A DNA stretch of 64,000 bases from Novosphingobium sp. RL4. GTDB lineage: Bacteria; Pseudomonadota; Alphaproteobacteria; Sphingomonadales; Sphingomonadaceae. Below, one piece after another: positions 8,287 through 19,564 of this stretch. The translations under genes were made by a program, and so were the position numbers. A model generated the notes under the pieces. The model was given only the letters and a program-made list of their open reading frames with translations. It was not told the DNA's origin and made no database searches. The stretch is from NCBI RefSeq assembly GCF_035658495.1, contig NZ_CP141944.1, forward strand, positions 2,320,001-2,384,000, in the 5' to 3' direction. Numbering within the stretch: position 1 is the stretch's first letter; each line of letters begins with the position of its first letter.

Positions 8287-9399
8287 TCAGGCGAGACGAT
8301 GGCGGAACAGCCAGGCGGACAGAGGCAGCGTTATCGCCGCAACCACAAGCAAAGGCACGAAATCGAGCGCGATGTCTCCGAGCACTGCGCCTTCGAGATA
8401 GACCCGCCGGACGATGGCGACGCCGAAGCGCAGCGGGTTCGCGTAAGTCGCGATCTGGAGCACTTCCGGCATGTTGCGCACCGGCGTCAACATGCCGGAA
8501 AGCAAGGTCAGCGGCATGATGATGAGAAACGAGTAGAGCATCGCCTGTTGCATGTTCAGCGCCAGCGCCGAGATCGACATGCCGATGCCCACCGAGGCGA
8601 GGTTGAACACGAAAAGCCCGAAGTACAGCAGCAGTGGCGATCCGCTCATCGGGATCTGGAACCAGAAGCGCACGATCATCAGTACGATCGTCGATTGCAG
8701 CAATCCGACGACGATCGAGGGGAGCGCTTTCCCCACCAGTATCTGCAAAGGGGTGAGCGGTGTGACGAGAAGCTGGTCGAATGTTCCCTGCTCTCGCTCT
8801 CGCGCCACGGACAGCGCCGCCAGCAGCAAGGTCTGCAACATCGAAAGTGTGGCGATCATGGCGGGCATGATCTGCCATCGCGATTCGAGGTTCGGGTTGA
8901 ACCAGGCCCGCCGGATCACGCTTACGCCCTGCATTCCGCTTCGCGCCGCATTGAAGCCCTGCGTCACCGAAGACACGTAAGCCGCAGCCGAACCCGCCGT
9001 AGTCGAGTTTCGGCCATCCAGGACGATCTGTACTTGTGCGCTTTCCCCCGCAGCCAGTCGGCGGTCGAAATCGGCCGGGATCGTTACCGCCATGAGCACT
9101 TTCCCACCATCGATCAACGACGCGATCTGGGCGGAGCTCGTCAGGGTGGCCTCTCTTGCGAATACCCCGGTACCATCCAACCGGGCGATGAACTCGCTCG
9201 CCGCCTGTCCCCTGCTCTGGTCGAGCAGCGCATAGGGCACATAGTCGAGATCGAGGATCGCGCCGTAGCCGAACAGCATGGACTGGATGAATGCCGGGGC
9301 CACCAACAACAGGCGGTTGGCCGGATCCTTGAACAGGGCCAGCACTTCCTTGCGGCACAGCACCGCGATCTGGGCGAACCATGCGATCAGGTAGTCCAT
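8287..9399 (-). CDS. ABC-2 type transporter permease (YbhR-like)
   Basis: A 370-residue ABC-2 permease: an N-terminal transmembrane helix (about 25-45), a roughly 150-residue periplasmic domain, then five helices at the C-terminus. Conserved features include REREQGTFDQLLVTPL at the cytoplasmic helix before the membrane block. It pairs with the preceding gene's product to form the membrane part of a YbhFSR-type exporter, which in Escherichia coli exports cationic drugs and possibly Na+/Li+. It starts 4 bases after the stop of the other permease gene. The substrate here is unknown. Confidence 0.9.
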   Translation of the reverse strand: MDYLIAWFAQIAVLCRKEVLALFKDPANRLLLVAPAFIQSMLFGYGAILDLDYVPYALLDQSRGQAASEFIARLDGTGVFAREATLTSSAQIASLIDGGKVLMAVTIPADFDRRLAAGESAQVQIVLDGRNSTTAGSAAAYVSSVTQGFNAARSGMQGVSVIRRAWFNPNLESRWQIMPAMIATLSMLQTLLLAALSVAREREQGTFDQLLVTPLTPLQILVGKALPSIVVGLLQSTIVLMIVRFWFQIPMSGSPLLLYFGLFVFNLASVGIGMSISALALNMQQAMLYSFLIIMPLTLLSGMLTPVRNMPEVLQIATYANPLRFGVAIVRRVYLEGAVLGDIALDFVPLLVVAAITLPLSAWLFRHRLA

Positions 9400-9403
9400 C
9401 CCG

Positions 9404-10542
9404 TCAGTCCAGACGCTTGCGCAGGGTGCGCTGCGTCAGCAGGGTCAGCACCACGACGTAGCCGATCAGGATCGCGCAGTTGCGCAGGACCATTGTCCAG
9501 TCCGTACCGGCGAGAAACAGGCTCTTGATAACGCTCATGAAGTGCGTTGCCGGCAGCAGTTCGCCGACGATCCTCACCGCAAGAGGCACATTGCGCAAGT
9601 CGAACACGAACCCCGAGAGCATGAGCGCGGGCATGAAGCTTGCCAGAAGCGCCACCTGGCTCGCCGCGAACTGGTTGCGTGTCGCGCCTGAAATCAGGAG
9701 CCCGACCAGCAGCGAAACCAGCAGGTAGAGAAACGAGCAGAGCACGATCGCCACCATCGAGCCTCTGATCGGGACATCGAACAGGAAGCGCGCCGCCAGC
9801 AGGCACATCACCAGATCGATCATCCCCACCACGAGATAGGGCGCGATCTTGGACAGTACCATTTCGACGGGGCGAACCGGCGTGACGAACAGCGATTCGA
9901 GCGTGCCGCGCTCCCACTCCCGCGCAATCAGCAGCGAACTGAGGAAGGCGCCCACCAGGGTCATGACAAGCACGATCAACCCCGGCACAAGATACCAGCG
10001 ACTGTTGCCCTCCTCGTTGAACCAGGTCCGCTGCATCAGCGTTACGCTGCCGCCGGCCCCGACCGAACCTGCGCGGTCGGACTGCCGCAGCACGACCGTG
10101 CCGATCGCGCCTTGCACATAGGCCTCCAGTGTCTGTGCGGTCGTGGAATCGACGCCGTTGAGGATGAGTTGGATCTGGCCGCCTGCACTTCCCCTGCCAA
10201 CCGCTTGTGCCCGCGCGAAGTCGACCGGCACCCGCACGATGGCGTCGACCCGGCCGCTGCGCAGCATTTCGCTGGCCTCCTCCATCGTCTCGACATCGAC
10301 AGGGGAGAGATAGGGCGATCCCCGGATGCCCGAGACGATCTCGCGCGCAGTATCGGAACGGTCCTGAAGCACCAGCGCGACAGGCGCATTCTTCACGTCG
10401 AACGAGAGCCCGAAGCCGAACAGAAGGATCAGCCCGACCGGCAGGAGCAGCCCGACCATCAGGTTGCTGCGGTCACGCAGCATCTGGCGCGTTTCCTTGC
10501 GAGAAAGAGCGGCCAACCTCGACAGGAAGGTGCTGTCCGCTG

Positions 10543-10546
<4 letters not shown>
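9404..10546 (-). CDS. ABC-2 type transporter permease (YbhS-like)
   Basis: A 380-residue paralogue of the neighbouring permease with the same plan: one N-terminal helix, a large periplasmic loop, and a C-terminal five-helix block preceded by AREWERGTLESLFVTPV. The GTG start at 10546 overlaps the stop of the ATPase gene (GTGA), so translation is coupled. The two permeases are clearly different in sequence, so a heterodimeric channel is expected. The N-terminal segment LSRKETRQMLRDRSNL is the amphipathic coupling region typical of this family. Confidence 0.9.
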
Positions 10547-12347
<1,801 letters not shown>

Positions 12348-12351
<4 letters not shown>

Positions 12352-13364
12352 CGGGCGTGCCCTTCACTTGGCGCACCAGTATTGATCCGCACCGTCACCG
12401 GTTGCCCGAGCCGCAAGGTCCCGTTGCGGTCATCAACCCTGACGCGCACTTCGTAGACGAGCGCAGTGCGCAGCGATTCGGTCTCTACCGACTTGGGAGT
12501 GAATTCCGCGACCGAGGAAATATAGCCCACCGTGCCCGCAACCGGCTTGTCGGGAAAACTGTCGCTCGTCACCCTCGCCTTCATGCCCATGCGGACACGG
12601 CCGAGATCGGCCTCCTCAACGTAGACGCGCACCCATTTCGGACTGGTCAGAGCCAGTTCGTAGACCGGCTTTTGCGGCGTGGCCATGTCCCCCACTTCGA
12701 GCAGGCGTGAACGGACCACCGCGTCACCGGGAGCCTTGAGTTCGCCTTGGGAAACCTGATGCCTGAGCAGCGCGAGCTGGGCCTCGGCGCCCTTCATCTG
12801 CGCATCGGCGGCCGCGACATCCTCAGCGCGAGGTCCGCGAATGGCGAGCTTGAGCGCTTCTGCCGCTTCCTTGGCCCGCGCATCGGCGACGGCGGCAAGA
12901 TTTCTTTCCTGATCGAGTTCCTGCGCGCTGACGGCGCGGCCCTGCGTGGTAGAGGATACCTCTCGGGCCCGGCGCAAGTCGTCAGCGGCCTTGACTGCAT
13001 CCGCCCTTGCAGCGGCAAGCCGCGCGCGCGCTTGCTGGAGTTCCTCGGGCCGGGTGCCGTTGCGAAGTTTGAGCAGGCTTTCCCGGGAAGCCGCGACCTG
13101 CGCCTCTGCATTGTCGGCCTGCAAGCTCAGGGTAGCCGTATCGAGTTGCGCCAGCACTTGTCCCGCCTTGACGGAATCGCCCTCCTCGACAGTCATCCGG
13201 GTGACCCGCCCACTACCGTCGAACGCCAGGGAGACCTGCCGAATGTCCACATTGCCGTGGAGAACGATCTCGTTCGGGTCCTTTTGGCTGCGGGTCATCC
13301 ACCAGATCGCGGCAGCAGCAAGAACAAGCGCCACGACAATTGCGGCCCCCACGGTCTTCTTCAT
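12348..13364 (-). CDS. HlyD-family membrane-fusion adaptor (YbhG-like)
   Basis: A 338-residue periplasmic adaptor with one N-terminal membrane anchor (about residues 5-25), a biotinyl-lipoyl-like half domain (TVEEGDSVKAGQVLAQLD), a long coiled-coil hairpin rich in Ala/Arg/Glu/Gln, and a beta-barrel domain ending with EVRVRVDDRNGTLRLGQPV. It would bridge the inner-membrane ABC pump and the outer-membrane lipoprotein of the same operon. It is the first gene of the five-gene minus-strand operon, and its promoter should lie in the 139-base region shared with the divergent ABC-F gene. Confidence 0.92.
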
Positions 13365-13503
13365 TCAGATTCCCCGGCCTGTTTCGGTGGAGCAACTCAA
13401 GAGATACCAACGACATACTTACATCGCATTGCGGCAAATCAAGCGCCATTTTCCAGTGAAGAGCGCGGTTTTGCTTTTTGCCCGGCGCTGCTAGAGGCAG
13501 CGC

Positions 13504-15381
13504 ATGCTGACGATCCGTGACATTACCGTTCGCCTTGGCGGGCGCACCATCCTCGACCAGGCCGCTGCCACGATTCCCAAGGACGGCAAGGTGGGCCTGA
13601 TCGGCCGCAACGGCGCGGGCAAGTCCACGCTCGTCAAGGCGATCATCGGTGAACTGGAGCCCGACGAAGGTTCGGTGGACATGCCGCGCCGTGCCCGTCT
13701 GGGCTATATCGCGCAGGAAGCACCCGCGGGGCACAAGACCGCGCTCCAGGCTGTGCTGGATGCCGACGCCGAGCGGATGTCCTTGCTTGCCGAAGCCGAG
13801 ACCTGCACCGATCCCAACCGCCTGGGCGACCTCCACGACCGGCTTATCGCGATCGACGCCTATACCGGCGAAGCGCGCGCCGCGCGCATTCTCGTCGGCC
13901 TCGGCTTCGACGAGGCGATGCAGGCAAGCCCGCTGGACAGTTTCTCCGGCGGCTGGAAAATGCGTGTGGCGCTTGCGGGCCTGCTGTTCTCGCAGCCCGA
14001 CGTGCTGCTGCTCGACGAACCCTCAAACCACCTCGACCTCGAAGCGACACTCTGGCTGGAGAACTTCCTCCAGACCTACCCCAAGACGCTGATCGTCATC
14101 AGCCATGAACGCGACCTGCTCAACAACGTGGTCGATCACATCCTGCACCTGCAGCAGGGCAAGCTGACGCTCTACCCCGGCACTTACGACAGCTTCGAGC
14201 GCATCCGCGCCGAACGCGCCGCGCAGGCGGTTGCCGCACGTGCGAATCAGGACGCCCAGCGCAAGAAGCTGGCCGACTACGTTGCCCGCAATTCCGCCCG
14301 CGCCTCCACCGCGAAGCAGGCGCAATCGCGCGCCAAGATGCTGGCGCGAATGCAGCCGATCGCGGCCATGGCCGAGGATTCCTCGCTGAGTTTCGATTTC
14401 CCGAGCCCGGATGAACTGCGCCCGCCGCTCGTCACGCTCGACCTCGCCTCGGTCGGCTACGTCGCTGACAAGCCGATTCTGCGCCGCCTCAACTTGCGCA
14501 TCGATCCTGAGGACCGCATCGCCCTGCTCGGCCGCAACGGCAACGGCAAGACCACGCTGGCCCGCCTGCTCGCCCGCCAGCTCGAACCGATGGAAGGTTC
14601 GCTCACCTTCTCGCCCAAGATCCGTATCGGCTACTTCACCCAGTATCAGGTGGAGGAACTCCCCTCTGACTCAACCCCGCTCGAATTGATGACCCGTGCC
14701 ATGGCTGACAAGCCGCCGGTCGCGGTGCGCGGACAACTGGGTCGCTTCGGGTTCTCCGGCCCGCGCGCGACGGCCGGGATCGGCACCCTTTCCGGCGGCG
14801 AACGCGCGCGTCTTGCCCTGGCGCTGGTGACGCGCGACGCGCCGCACATGCTGATCCTCGACGAACCGACCAACCACCTCGACGTCGACGCCCGCGAGGC
14901 GCTGGTGCAGGCGCTCAACGATTTTGCCGGCGCGGTGATTCTCGTCAGCCACGACCGGCACATGGTCGAACTGGCGGCGGACCGTCTGGTACTGGTCGAT
15001 CAGGGCACGGCGGACAACTACGACGGCTCGATGGAGGACTACATCGACTTCGTGCTTGGCCGGAACCAGCCCAAGAGCGGCGACAGGCAAGGCGAGGGCA
15101 AGCCGGCACGCAAGAATGGCACCGTCGCCCGCGAGGAACTCAAGGCCCTGCGCAAGAAGGTCTCGGAGACCGAAACCCGCATGAAGCGCATCCAGCAGCA
15201 GCTTGACGCGCTCGATGCCGTGCTCGCGGACCCCGGCTCCGCCAAGGGCGACCTTGCCAGACTGGGCATCGGCGAGATCGGCAAGCGCCGCACGCAGGCG
15301 GCAGAGGATCTGGAAGTGGCCGAAGCCTTCTGGTTCGAAGCCAGCGAGGCCATGGACCAGTACATGGGCGGCAACGCATGA
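13504..15381 (+). CDS. ABC-F family ATPase (ribosome-associated)
   Basis: A 625-residue soluble protein with two ATPase domains and no membrane segments. Walker A motifs are GRNGAGKST (about residue 35) and GRNGNGKTT (about 340), signatures FSGGWKMR and LSGGERAR, Walker B LLLDEPSNHLD and LILDEPTNHLD. Between them sits the ABC-F linker with its charged helical pair, and the C-terminus (about 535-600) is a coiled coil (EELKALRKKVSETETRMKR). ABC-F proteins bind the ribosomal E site and modulate elongation or antibiotic action; this architecture is closest to the Uup/YheS groups. It overlaps the next gene by four bases (ATGA). Confidence 0.93.
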   Translation: MLTIRDITVRLGGRTILDQAAATIPKDGKVGLIGRNGAGKSTLVKAIIGELEPDEGSVDMPRRARLGYIAQEAPAGHKTALQAVLDADAERMSLLAEAETCTDPNRLGDLHDRLIAIDAYTGEARAARILVGLGFDEAMQASPLDSFSGGWKMRVALAGLLFSQPDVLLLDEPSNHLDLEATLWLENFLQTYPKTLIVISHERDLLNNVVDHILHLQQGKLTLYPGTYDSFERIRAERAAQAVAARANQDAQRKKLADYVARNSARASTAKQAQSRAKMLARMQPIAAMAEDSSLSFDFPSPDELRPPLVTLDLASVGYVADKPILRRLNLRIDPEDRIALLGRNGNGKTTLARLLARQLEPMEGSLTFSPKIRIGYFTQYQVEELPSDSTPLELMTRAMADKPPVAVRGQLGRFGFSGPRATAGIGTLSGGERARLALALVTRDAPHMLILDEPTNHLDVDAREALVQALNDFAGAVILVSHDRHMVELAADRLVLVDQGTADNYDGSMEDYIDFVLGRNQPKSGDRQGEGKPARKNGTVAREELKALRKKVSETETRMKRIQQQLDALDAVLADPGSAKGDLARLGIGEIGKRRTQAAEDLEVAEAFWFEASEAMDQYMGGNA

Positions 15382-15836
15382 GCGTAGCCTTCCGGCGCGA
15401 CGGTGACGAAGAACATCTCGAACCCAAGTTCGAAGTGCCGATCCCGCCCGGCCCCAATCTCGTGACGGCCGAAGGCGTGGCGATTATCGGTTCGCGGATC
15501 GCTGGTCTGGAGGCGCTGGTTCCGACATTGACCGAGGATACTGCTCTCAATACCGCCAAGCGTGATCTGCGCTACTGGCGCAAACGGCTGGCGACAGCCG
15601 AAGAGCAGCCCGCGCCCGCCGGCGATACCGTGATGTTCGGTCACCGCGTGCGCTTCACCCTGAAGGGGCAGACGCGCGAAATCCGGATCGTCGGGCATGA
15701 CGAAGCCGATCCGGCCAAGGGCGATCTCGCCTTCACTGCCCCGCTCGCCCGCGTCCTGTTGGGCTCCGGGGCGGGTGAGTTCGTCGATTTCAACGGACAG
15801 GAAGACGCAATCGAGGTCCTCGAAATTCTGGCCTGA
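15378..15836 (+). CDS. GreA/GreB-family transcription elongation factor-like protein
   Basis: A 152-residue protein. The N-terminal half (about 25-75) is helical and would form the coiled-coil hairpin; the C-terminal half carries the FKBP-like GreA/GreB domain (VMFGHRVRFTL...TREIRIVGHDEADPAKG...APLARVLLGSGAGE). The ending, with LLGSGAGEFVDFNGQEDAIEVLEI, matches the part that docks onto the RNA polymerase secondary channel. Whether the hairpin tip keeps the two acidic residues needed for transcript cleavage cannot be judged with confidence, so it may be a Gre-like regulator rather than a canonical GreA. It is translationally coupled to the ABC-F gene and followed by a strong terminator. Confidence 0.8.
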   Translation: MSVAFRRDGDEEHLEPKFEVPIPPGPNLVTAEGVAIIGSRIAGLEALVPTLTEDTALNTAKRDLRYWRKRLATAEEQPAPAGDTVMFGHRVRFTLKGQTREIRIVGHDEADPAKGDLAFTAPLARVLLGSGAGEFVDFNGQEDAIEVLEILA

Positions 15837-15860
15837 ACCGGAAAACATCCCCGAAAACCA

Positions 15861-15892
15861 AAAACGGGGCCTTCGCGGGCCCCGTTTTCGTT
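15861..15892 (+). terminator. Intrinsic terminator after the Gre-like gene
   Basis: An 11-bp stem (AAAACGGGGCC 15861-15871 with GGCCCCGTTTT 15878-15888, loop TTCGCG) is followed by CGTTTT. It lies 24 bases past the stop codon, and because the A-rich left arm gives T's on the other strand it can also serve the convergent DEAD-box helicase gene. Confidence 0.9.
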
Positions 15893-15916
15893 TTCAGTGT
15901 CCTGAAAAAGCCGTTC

Positions 15917-17728
15917 TTAGAACGACTTCCTCGGCTTCTTGTGGAACGGCTTACCGCCCGCGCCGGGGCCACCGGGACCACCGCGATCATTGCGCGGACC
16001 GCCGGTCGGACGGGGCTTGTGGTGACGCGGGCCATCGAAACCGCCACGTCCACCTTCCTCGCGCCCATAAGGCTTGCGGCCACGACCCTGCGGTCCGTCA
16101 CGACGACGATCGCGTGCGATATCGCGCGGTGTTTCGGTCGCGACTTCGATGCGGATCGTGTTTTCGACGTCGCCGCTCTCATCATGAGAGGTACGCTCGA
16201 CCGAACGGATGAACTGGTCGGCCATGTCCCGCGGGATCTGGAAGTGGGTCTGGTCGGCGCCGATGCGGATCTGGCCGACCGCATTGCGGGTGACGTGACC
16301 ACGGCGGCAGAGCAGCGGCAGGATCCAGCGCGGATCGGCATGCTGTTCGCGGCCAACATCCATCGTGAACCAGACCACATCGTCGAAACCGGGACGCTGG
16401 CGCGCTTCGCGGGCTTCCGGGCTGTTGCCGATGAGTTCCTCGGGCTGCGGCAGACTTGCGCGGTGGGCGCGAACAAGTGCGACGGCGAGGTCTTCCGGGC
16501 TCACCTTTTCAAGCAGGCCGCGCGCGATTTCACGGTCCTCGTCGTCCGCTTCGACCGGGGCCAGCAGCTTGTCCATCAGACGGCTGCGATCGGCTTCGCG
16601 GATCGCTTCGGGGCTCGGCGCGGAAATCCACTCGGCCTCGATGCGGGCACCGCGAAGCATACCCTCCACGCGGCGACGACGCGGGAACGGCACGACGATG
16701 ACGGCAGTGCCCTTCTTGCCCGCGCGGCCGGTACGGCCCGAACGGTGCTGGAGCGTTTCGGCATCGCGCGGAATCTCGACGTGTACGACGAGGCTCAGCG
16801 AGGGAAGATCGATGCCGCGTGCAGCGACGTCAGTGGCGACGCAGACGCGGGCGCGCTTGTCGCGAAGCGCCTGAAGCGCGTTGTTGCGCTCGTTCTGCGA
16901 ATGCTCGCCCGAAAGCGCCACGGCCGAGAAGCCGCGTTCCGTCAACGTGGAGTGAAGGTGCTTCACATTGTCACGGGTGGCGCAGAACAGGATCGCGGTT
17001 TCCGCGTCATGAAGGCGAAGCAGGTTTACCACCGCGTTTTCGACATCGGCCGGCGCAACGGTAACCGCTTGATAGGTGATGTCACCATGGCCGCGGTTCT
17101 CGCTGACCGTCGAAATGCGCAGGGCATTGGTCTGGTAGCGACGGGCCAGCGCTTCGATCGGACGCGGCATGGTAGCCGAGAACAGCAGCGTGCGGCGGCT
17201 GGCCGGCATCGCGTCGAGCAGTTCCTCAAGGTCTTCACGGAAGCCCATGTCGAGCATCTCGTCCGCTTCGTCGAGCACGACGACCCGCAGCGAGGAGAGG
17301 TCCAGCTTGCCACGTTCGAGGTGATCGCGCAGACGGCCCGGCGTGCCAACGACGATGGTGGCGCCGCGCTCAAGCTGCTTGCGCTCGCGAACGGGGTCCA
17401 TGCCGCCAACACACGTGACGATGCGAGCGCCGGTCGAGGCGTAGAGCCAGGTCAGTTCGCGGCTAACCTGCAGCGCAAGTTCGCGCGTGGGCGCGATAGC
17501 AAGTGCGAGCGGCGCTTCGGCATAAGGAATGGAGCCGTCGGCCAGCAGTTCGTCGCCCATGGCGATGCCGAATGCGACGGTTTTGCCGGAACCGGTCTGC
17601 GCCGAAACCACGAGGTCGCGTCCACGCGCTTCGGCTTCGGCGACAGCGGCCTGAACCGGGGTCAGATTCTCATAGCCATGCGCGGTAAGCGCTTCGGCGA
17701 GAGGCTGGGGGAGCTGGGAAAAAGTCAT
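15917..17728 (-). CDS. DEAD-box ATP-dependent RNA helicase with DbpA-type C-terminal domain
   Basis: A 603-residue helicase with motif I AQTGSGKT (43-50), Ia PTRELALQ, motif II LDEADEML, motif III SAT, and motif VI HRSGRTGRAGKKG. After the helicase core comes a small RNA-binding fold of the DbpA/CsdA type (about 480-545), then an Arg/Gly-rich tail that probably binds RNA non-specifically. Such proteins act in ribosome assembly or mRNA remodelling, often in the cold. The ATG at 17728 is chosen because it starts directly before the Q-motif region; 34 upstream in-frame residues have no similarity to the family. Its leader region is long and structured. Confidence 0.93.
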   Translation of the reverse strand: MTFSQLPQPLAEALTAHGYENLTPVQAAVAEAEARGRDLVVSAQTGSGKTVAFGIAMGDELLADGSIPYAEAPLALAIAPTRELALQVSRELTWLYASTGARIVTCVGGMDPVRERKQLERGATIVVGTPGRLRDHLERGKLDLSSLRVVVLDEADEMLDMGFREDLEELLDAMPASRRTLLFSATMPRPIEALARRYQTNALRISTVSENRGHGDITYQAVTVAPADVENAVVNLLRLHDAETAILFCATRDNVKHLHSTLTERGFSAVALSGEHSQNERNNALQALRDKRARVCVATDVAARGIDLPSLSLVVHVEIPRDAETLQHRSGRTGRAGKKGTAVIVVPFPRRRRVEGMLRGARIEAEWISAPSPEAIREADRSRLMDKLLAPVEADDEDREIARGLLEKVSPEDLAVALVRAHRASLPQPEELIGNSPEAREARQRPGFDDVVWFTMDVGREQHADPRWILPLLCRRGHVTRNAVGQIRIGADQTHFQIPRDMADQFIRSVERTSHDESGDVENTIRIEVATETPRDIARDRRRDGPQGRGRKPYGREEGGRGGFDGPRHHKPRPTGGPRNDRGGPGGPGAGGKPFHKKPRKSF

Positions 17729-17940
17729 GAGTTTGTCGAATCGTCCTGTGCCGCTTGCGCGGTCTGATCTGGTAAGGCCTGATGAGGGGTGCGCGACCCC
17801 AACGGGCCTGTTGACGGGCTCCATAGACAAAAAACTCGCGTTTGGCGCGCACCAATTTCATAAAAAGCAACAACGGGCTTGCGCGGGCGGCAAATTTTCG
17901 GTCGTCGGACGCTTCGAACAGCAAGTTCGCCGCGCATAAT

Positions 17941-17993
17941 GCAGGGTGCCTGCCGGGCTCTTCTGCGCTGCAGCCAGAGCCCGGACAGCCTGC
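17941..17993. other. Long imperfect stem-loop in the helicase leader region
   Basis: CCGGGCTCT (17953-17961) pairs with AGAGCCCGG (17976-17984) around a 14-base loop. The stem extends through CTG/CAG and, after a bulge, GCAGG (17941-17945) with CCTGC (17989-17993), giving about 17 base pairs. It lies about 213 bases upstream of the helicase start. It could be a structured RNA leader or a cryptic terminator. Confidence 0.45.
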
Positions 17994-18203
17994 AAATCCA
18001 CGCATGACCACCCCGGCTTTCGATCAACGGCGGCAGCTTTGAGCGTGCAGGTCTTACATTCAAATATCTGATAATATTAAATAAATATCTTTAAGTCGGC
18101 GCTTCCTGATGCGTGCGGGCTATGGCACCGGGCGTCAACTGCTGCCGAGCACCGTCGTTTGCCCGGTCGATGACAGTTTCCCAGCAATTTCACGTCTCGC
18201 AGA

Positions 18204-18224
18204 TGACGGTGAGAACGACCGTCA
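18204..18224. promoter_or_regulatory. Perfect inverted repeat upstream of the glycosyltransferase operon
   Basis: TGACGGT (18204-18210) and ACCGTCA (18218-18224) are exact inverted copies separated by 7 bases, giving a 21-base site about 124 bases upstream of the first gene. Spacing suits a dimeric helix-turn-helix regulator. No regulator gene is adjacent, so the protein is unknown. Confidence 0.4.
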
Positions 18225-18347
18225 CAAACCCGAAATCAGGCCGCCATATCAGCCCGTCTCGCGCTGGAATTAATCGGCATGCCTGCTGCGGGTCGCGTGG
18301 TTCGGCGGAGTCTTCCCGAAGATCCAGGCCATGACAGCAGGAGCCAC

Positions 18348-19538
18348 ATGACGGACGCGCTCAGGATTCTGGTGCCGCTGCACAGCCCCGATCCGGGCGG
18401 AGTTGAACGCGTGGCGCTGGGGCTCGCTGCGGAATGGGATCGCAGCGGGCACCAGGTGACCGTGGTGCTTGGCCGGGCAAGCGGCTGCGATCTCTCCAGG
18501 CTGCCCGAACTGGATTATTGGCAGATCCCCACCCGCCTTCCCACGGCGTCGTGGGAGACGCCCTGGATGATCCACTCGCTATACAGCTACCTCGTCGATC
18601 AGGGCGCCGACGTGCTGTTCCTGCCCGGCAACACTTATGCCGTGGTCGGTGCGGCGATGCGCCTGTTGCTGGGTGAACACGCGCCGCCCATGGCGCTCAA
18701 GGTCAGCAATGCCCTGCACCGGCCCGACATGTCTCCCTGGGTGCGGCACGGATACGGCGCATGGCTGCGCGTCCAGGGCCGCATGTTCGATCGGCTGATC
18801 GGCCTTTCCGAACCCATGGCGCGTGAAATCCGGGAAACGACGCGGGCCAGGGCAAGCCAGGTGGAAGTCATCGCAAACCCGATCCTGTCCCGTGCTCGCC
18901 TTGCCCGTCTCACTCGGTTCGACAGGCGACCCGGCTCGGTCTGGGGAACGCGCTATCTCACAGCCGGACGCCTCGCTCCGCAAAAGAACCATGCCATGAT
19001 GCTGCGCGCCTTCGCACGCGCCGCCCGCCCGGCCGACACCCTCACGATCGCAGGCGAAGGCCCGGAACGCGGAGTCATCGAAAATCTGGTCCGACAGCTC
19101 GGCCTCGATGGAAGGGTCTTCCTCACCGGCTATCTTGGAACGATCGATACCCTGCTGGCCGATGCAGACGTTTTCGTGCTGAGTTCCGACTACGAAGGCC
19201 TGCCCGGCGTCGTCGTGGAAGCACTGGCGGCAGGTCTGCTGGTACTGTCAACGAACTGCTGCGTCAGCATGGAATGCCTGATCGAGGAAGGTCGCACCGG
19301 CCTGCTGGTACAGCCGCGGGACGAAGGCGCGTTTGCCGCAGGGCTCACGCGCATCAGGGAGCTCGGCGGAGACCCCGACCGAGCCCGGGACATTGCCGCG
19401 CGCTACGAGGTCGAAAGCGCGGCGCGGCGCTATCTCGAAATGATGACGCAGCTTCACCGCCAGCGCGAACACAACCGCCGCCGCAATCTTGGGCTCAGTG
19501 CATGGACGGGGCACGCGTCCCGGCAGCGCACGCTCTGA
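18348..19538 (+). CDS. GT4-type glycosyltransferase (first of operon)
   Basis: A 396-residue GT-B fold retaining glycosyltransferase. The N-terminal domain has the acceptor loop PDPGGVERVALGLA (about 14-27); the C-terminal domain has GRLAPQKNH, GEGPERGVIENL and the EX7E motif in YEGLPGVVVEALA, which binds the nucleotide-sugar. No signal peptide or membrane helix is evident, so it acts at the cytoplasmic face. The ATG at 18348 follows AGCAGGAG at good spacing; the longer in-frame extension upstream lacks one. It heads a four-gene operon with a membrane protein, a DUF2141 protein and a second GT4 enzyme, pointing to assembly of a surface glycan or glycolipid. Donor and acceptor are unknown. Confidence 0.9.
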   Translation: MTDALRILVPLHSPDPGGVERVALGLAAEWDRSGHQVTVVLGRASGCDLSRLPELDYWQIPTRLPTASWETPWMIHSLYSYLVDQGADVLFLPGNTYAVVGAAMRLLLGEHAPPMALKVSNALHRPDMSPWVRHGYGAWLRVQGRMFDRLIGLSEPMAREIRETTRARASQVEVIANPILSRARLARLTRFDRRPGSVWGTRYLTAGRLAPQKNHAMMLRAFARAARPADTLTIAGEGPERGVIENLVRQLGLDGRVFLTGYLGTIDTLLADADVFVLSSDYEGLPGVVVEALAAGLLVLSTNCCVSMECLIEEGRTGLLVQPRDEGAFAAGLTRIRELGGDPDRARDIAARYEVESAARRYLEMMTQLHRQREHNRRRNLGLSAWTGHASRQRTL

Positions 19539-19564
19539 CCCCTCCCCTATTCGCGGAGACTTTC

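Larger units (their letters stand above)
17729..18347. other. 619-base gene-free region between divergent helicase and glycosyltransferase genes
   Basis: No convincing gene is present. The helicase-proximal part (17729-17993) contains a long imperfect hairpin and probably the helicase leader. An AT-rich island at about 18057-18096, with two copies of AAATATCT, stands out from the GC-rich surroundings and is a likely promoter region. A 7-bp inverted repeat lies at 18204-18224. The glycosyltransferase start at 18348 is preceded by AGCAGGAG. Confidence 0.6.

Noticed and set aside
8276..9382. N-terminal extension of the first efflux lipoprotein frame to 876 codons
   Set aside because: The extension runs through the permease gene in another frame; the lipoprotein signal marks the true start near 8275.
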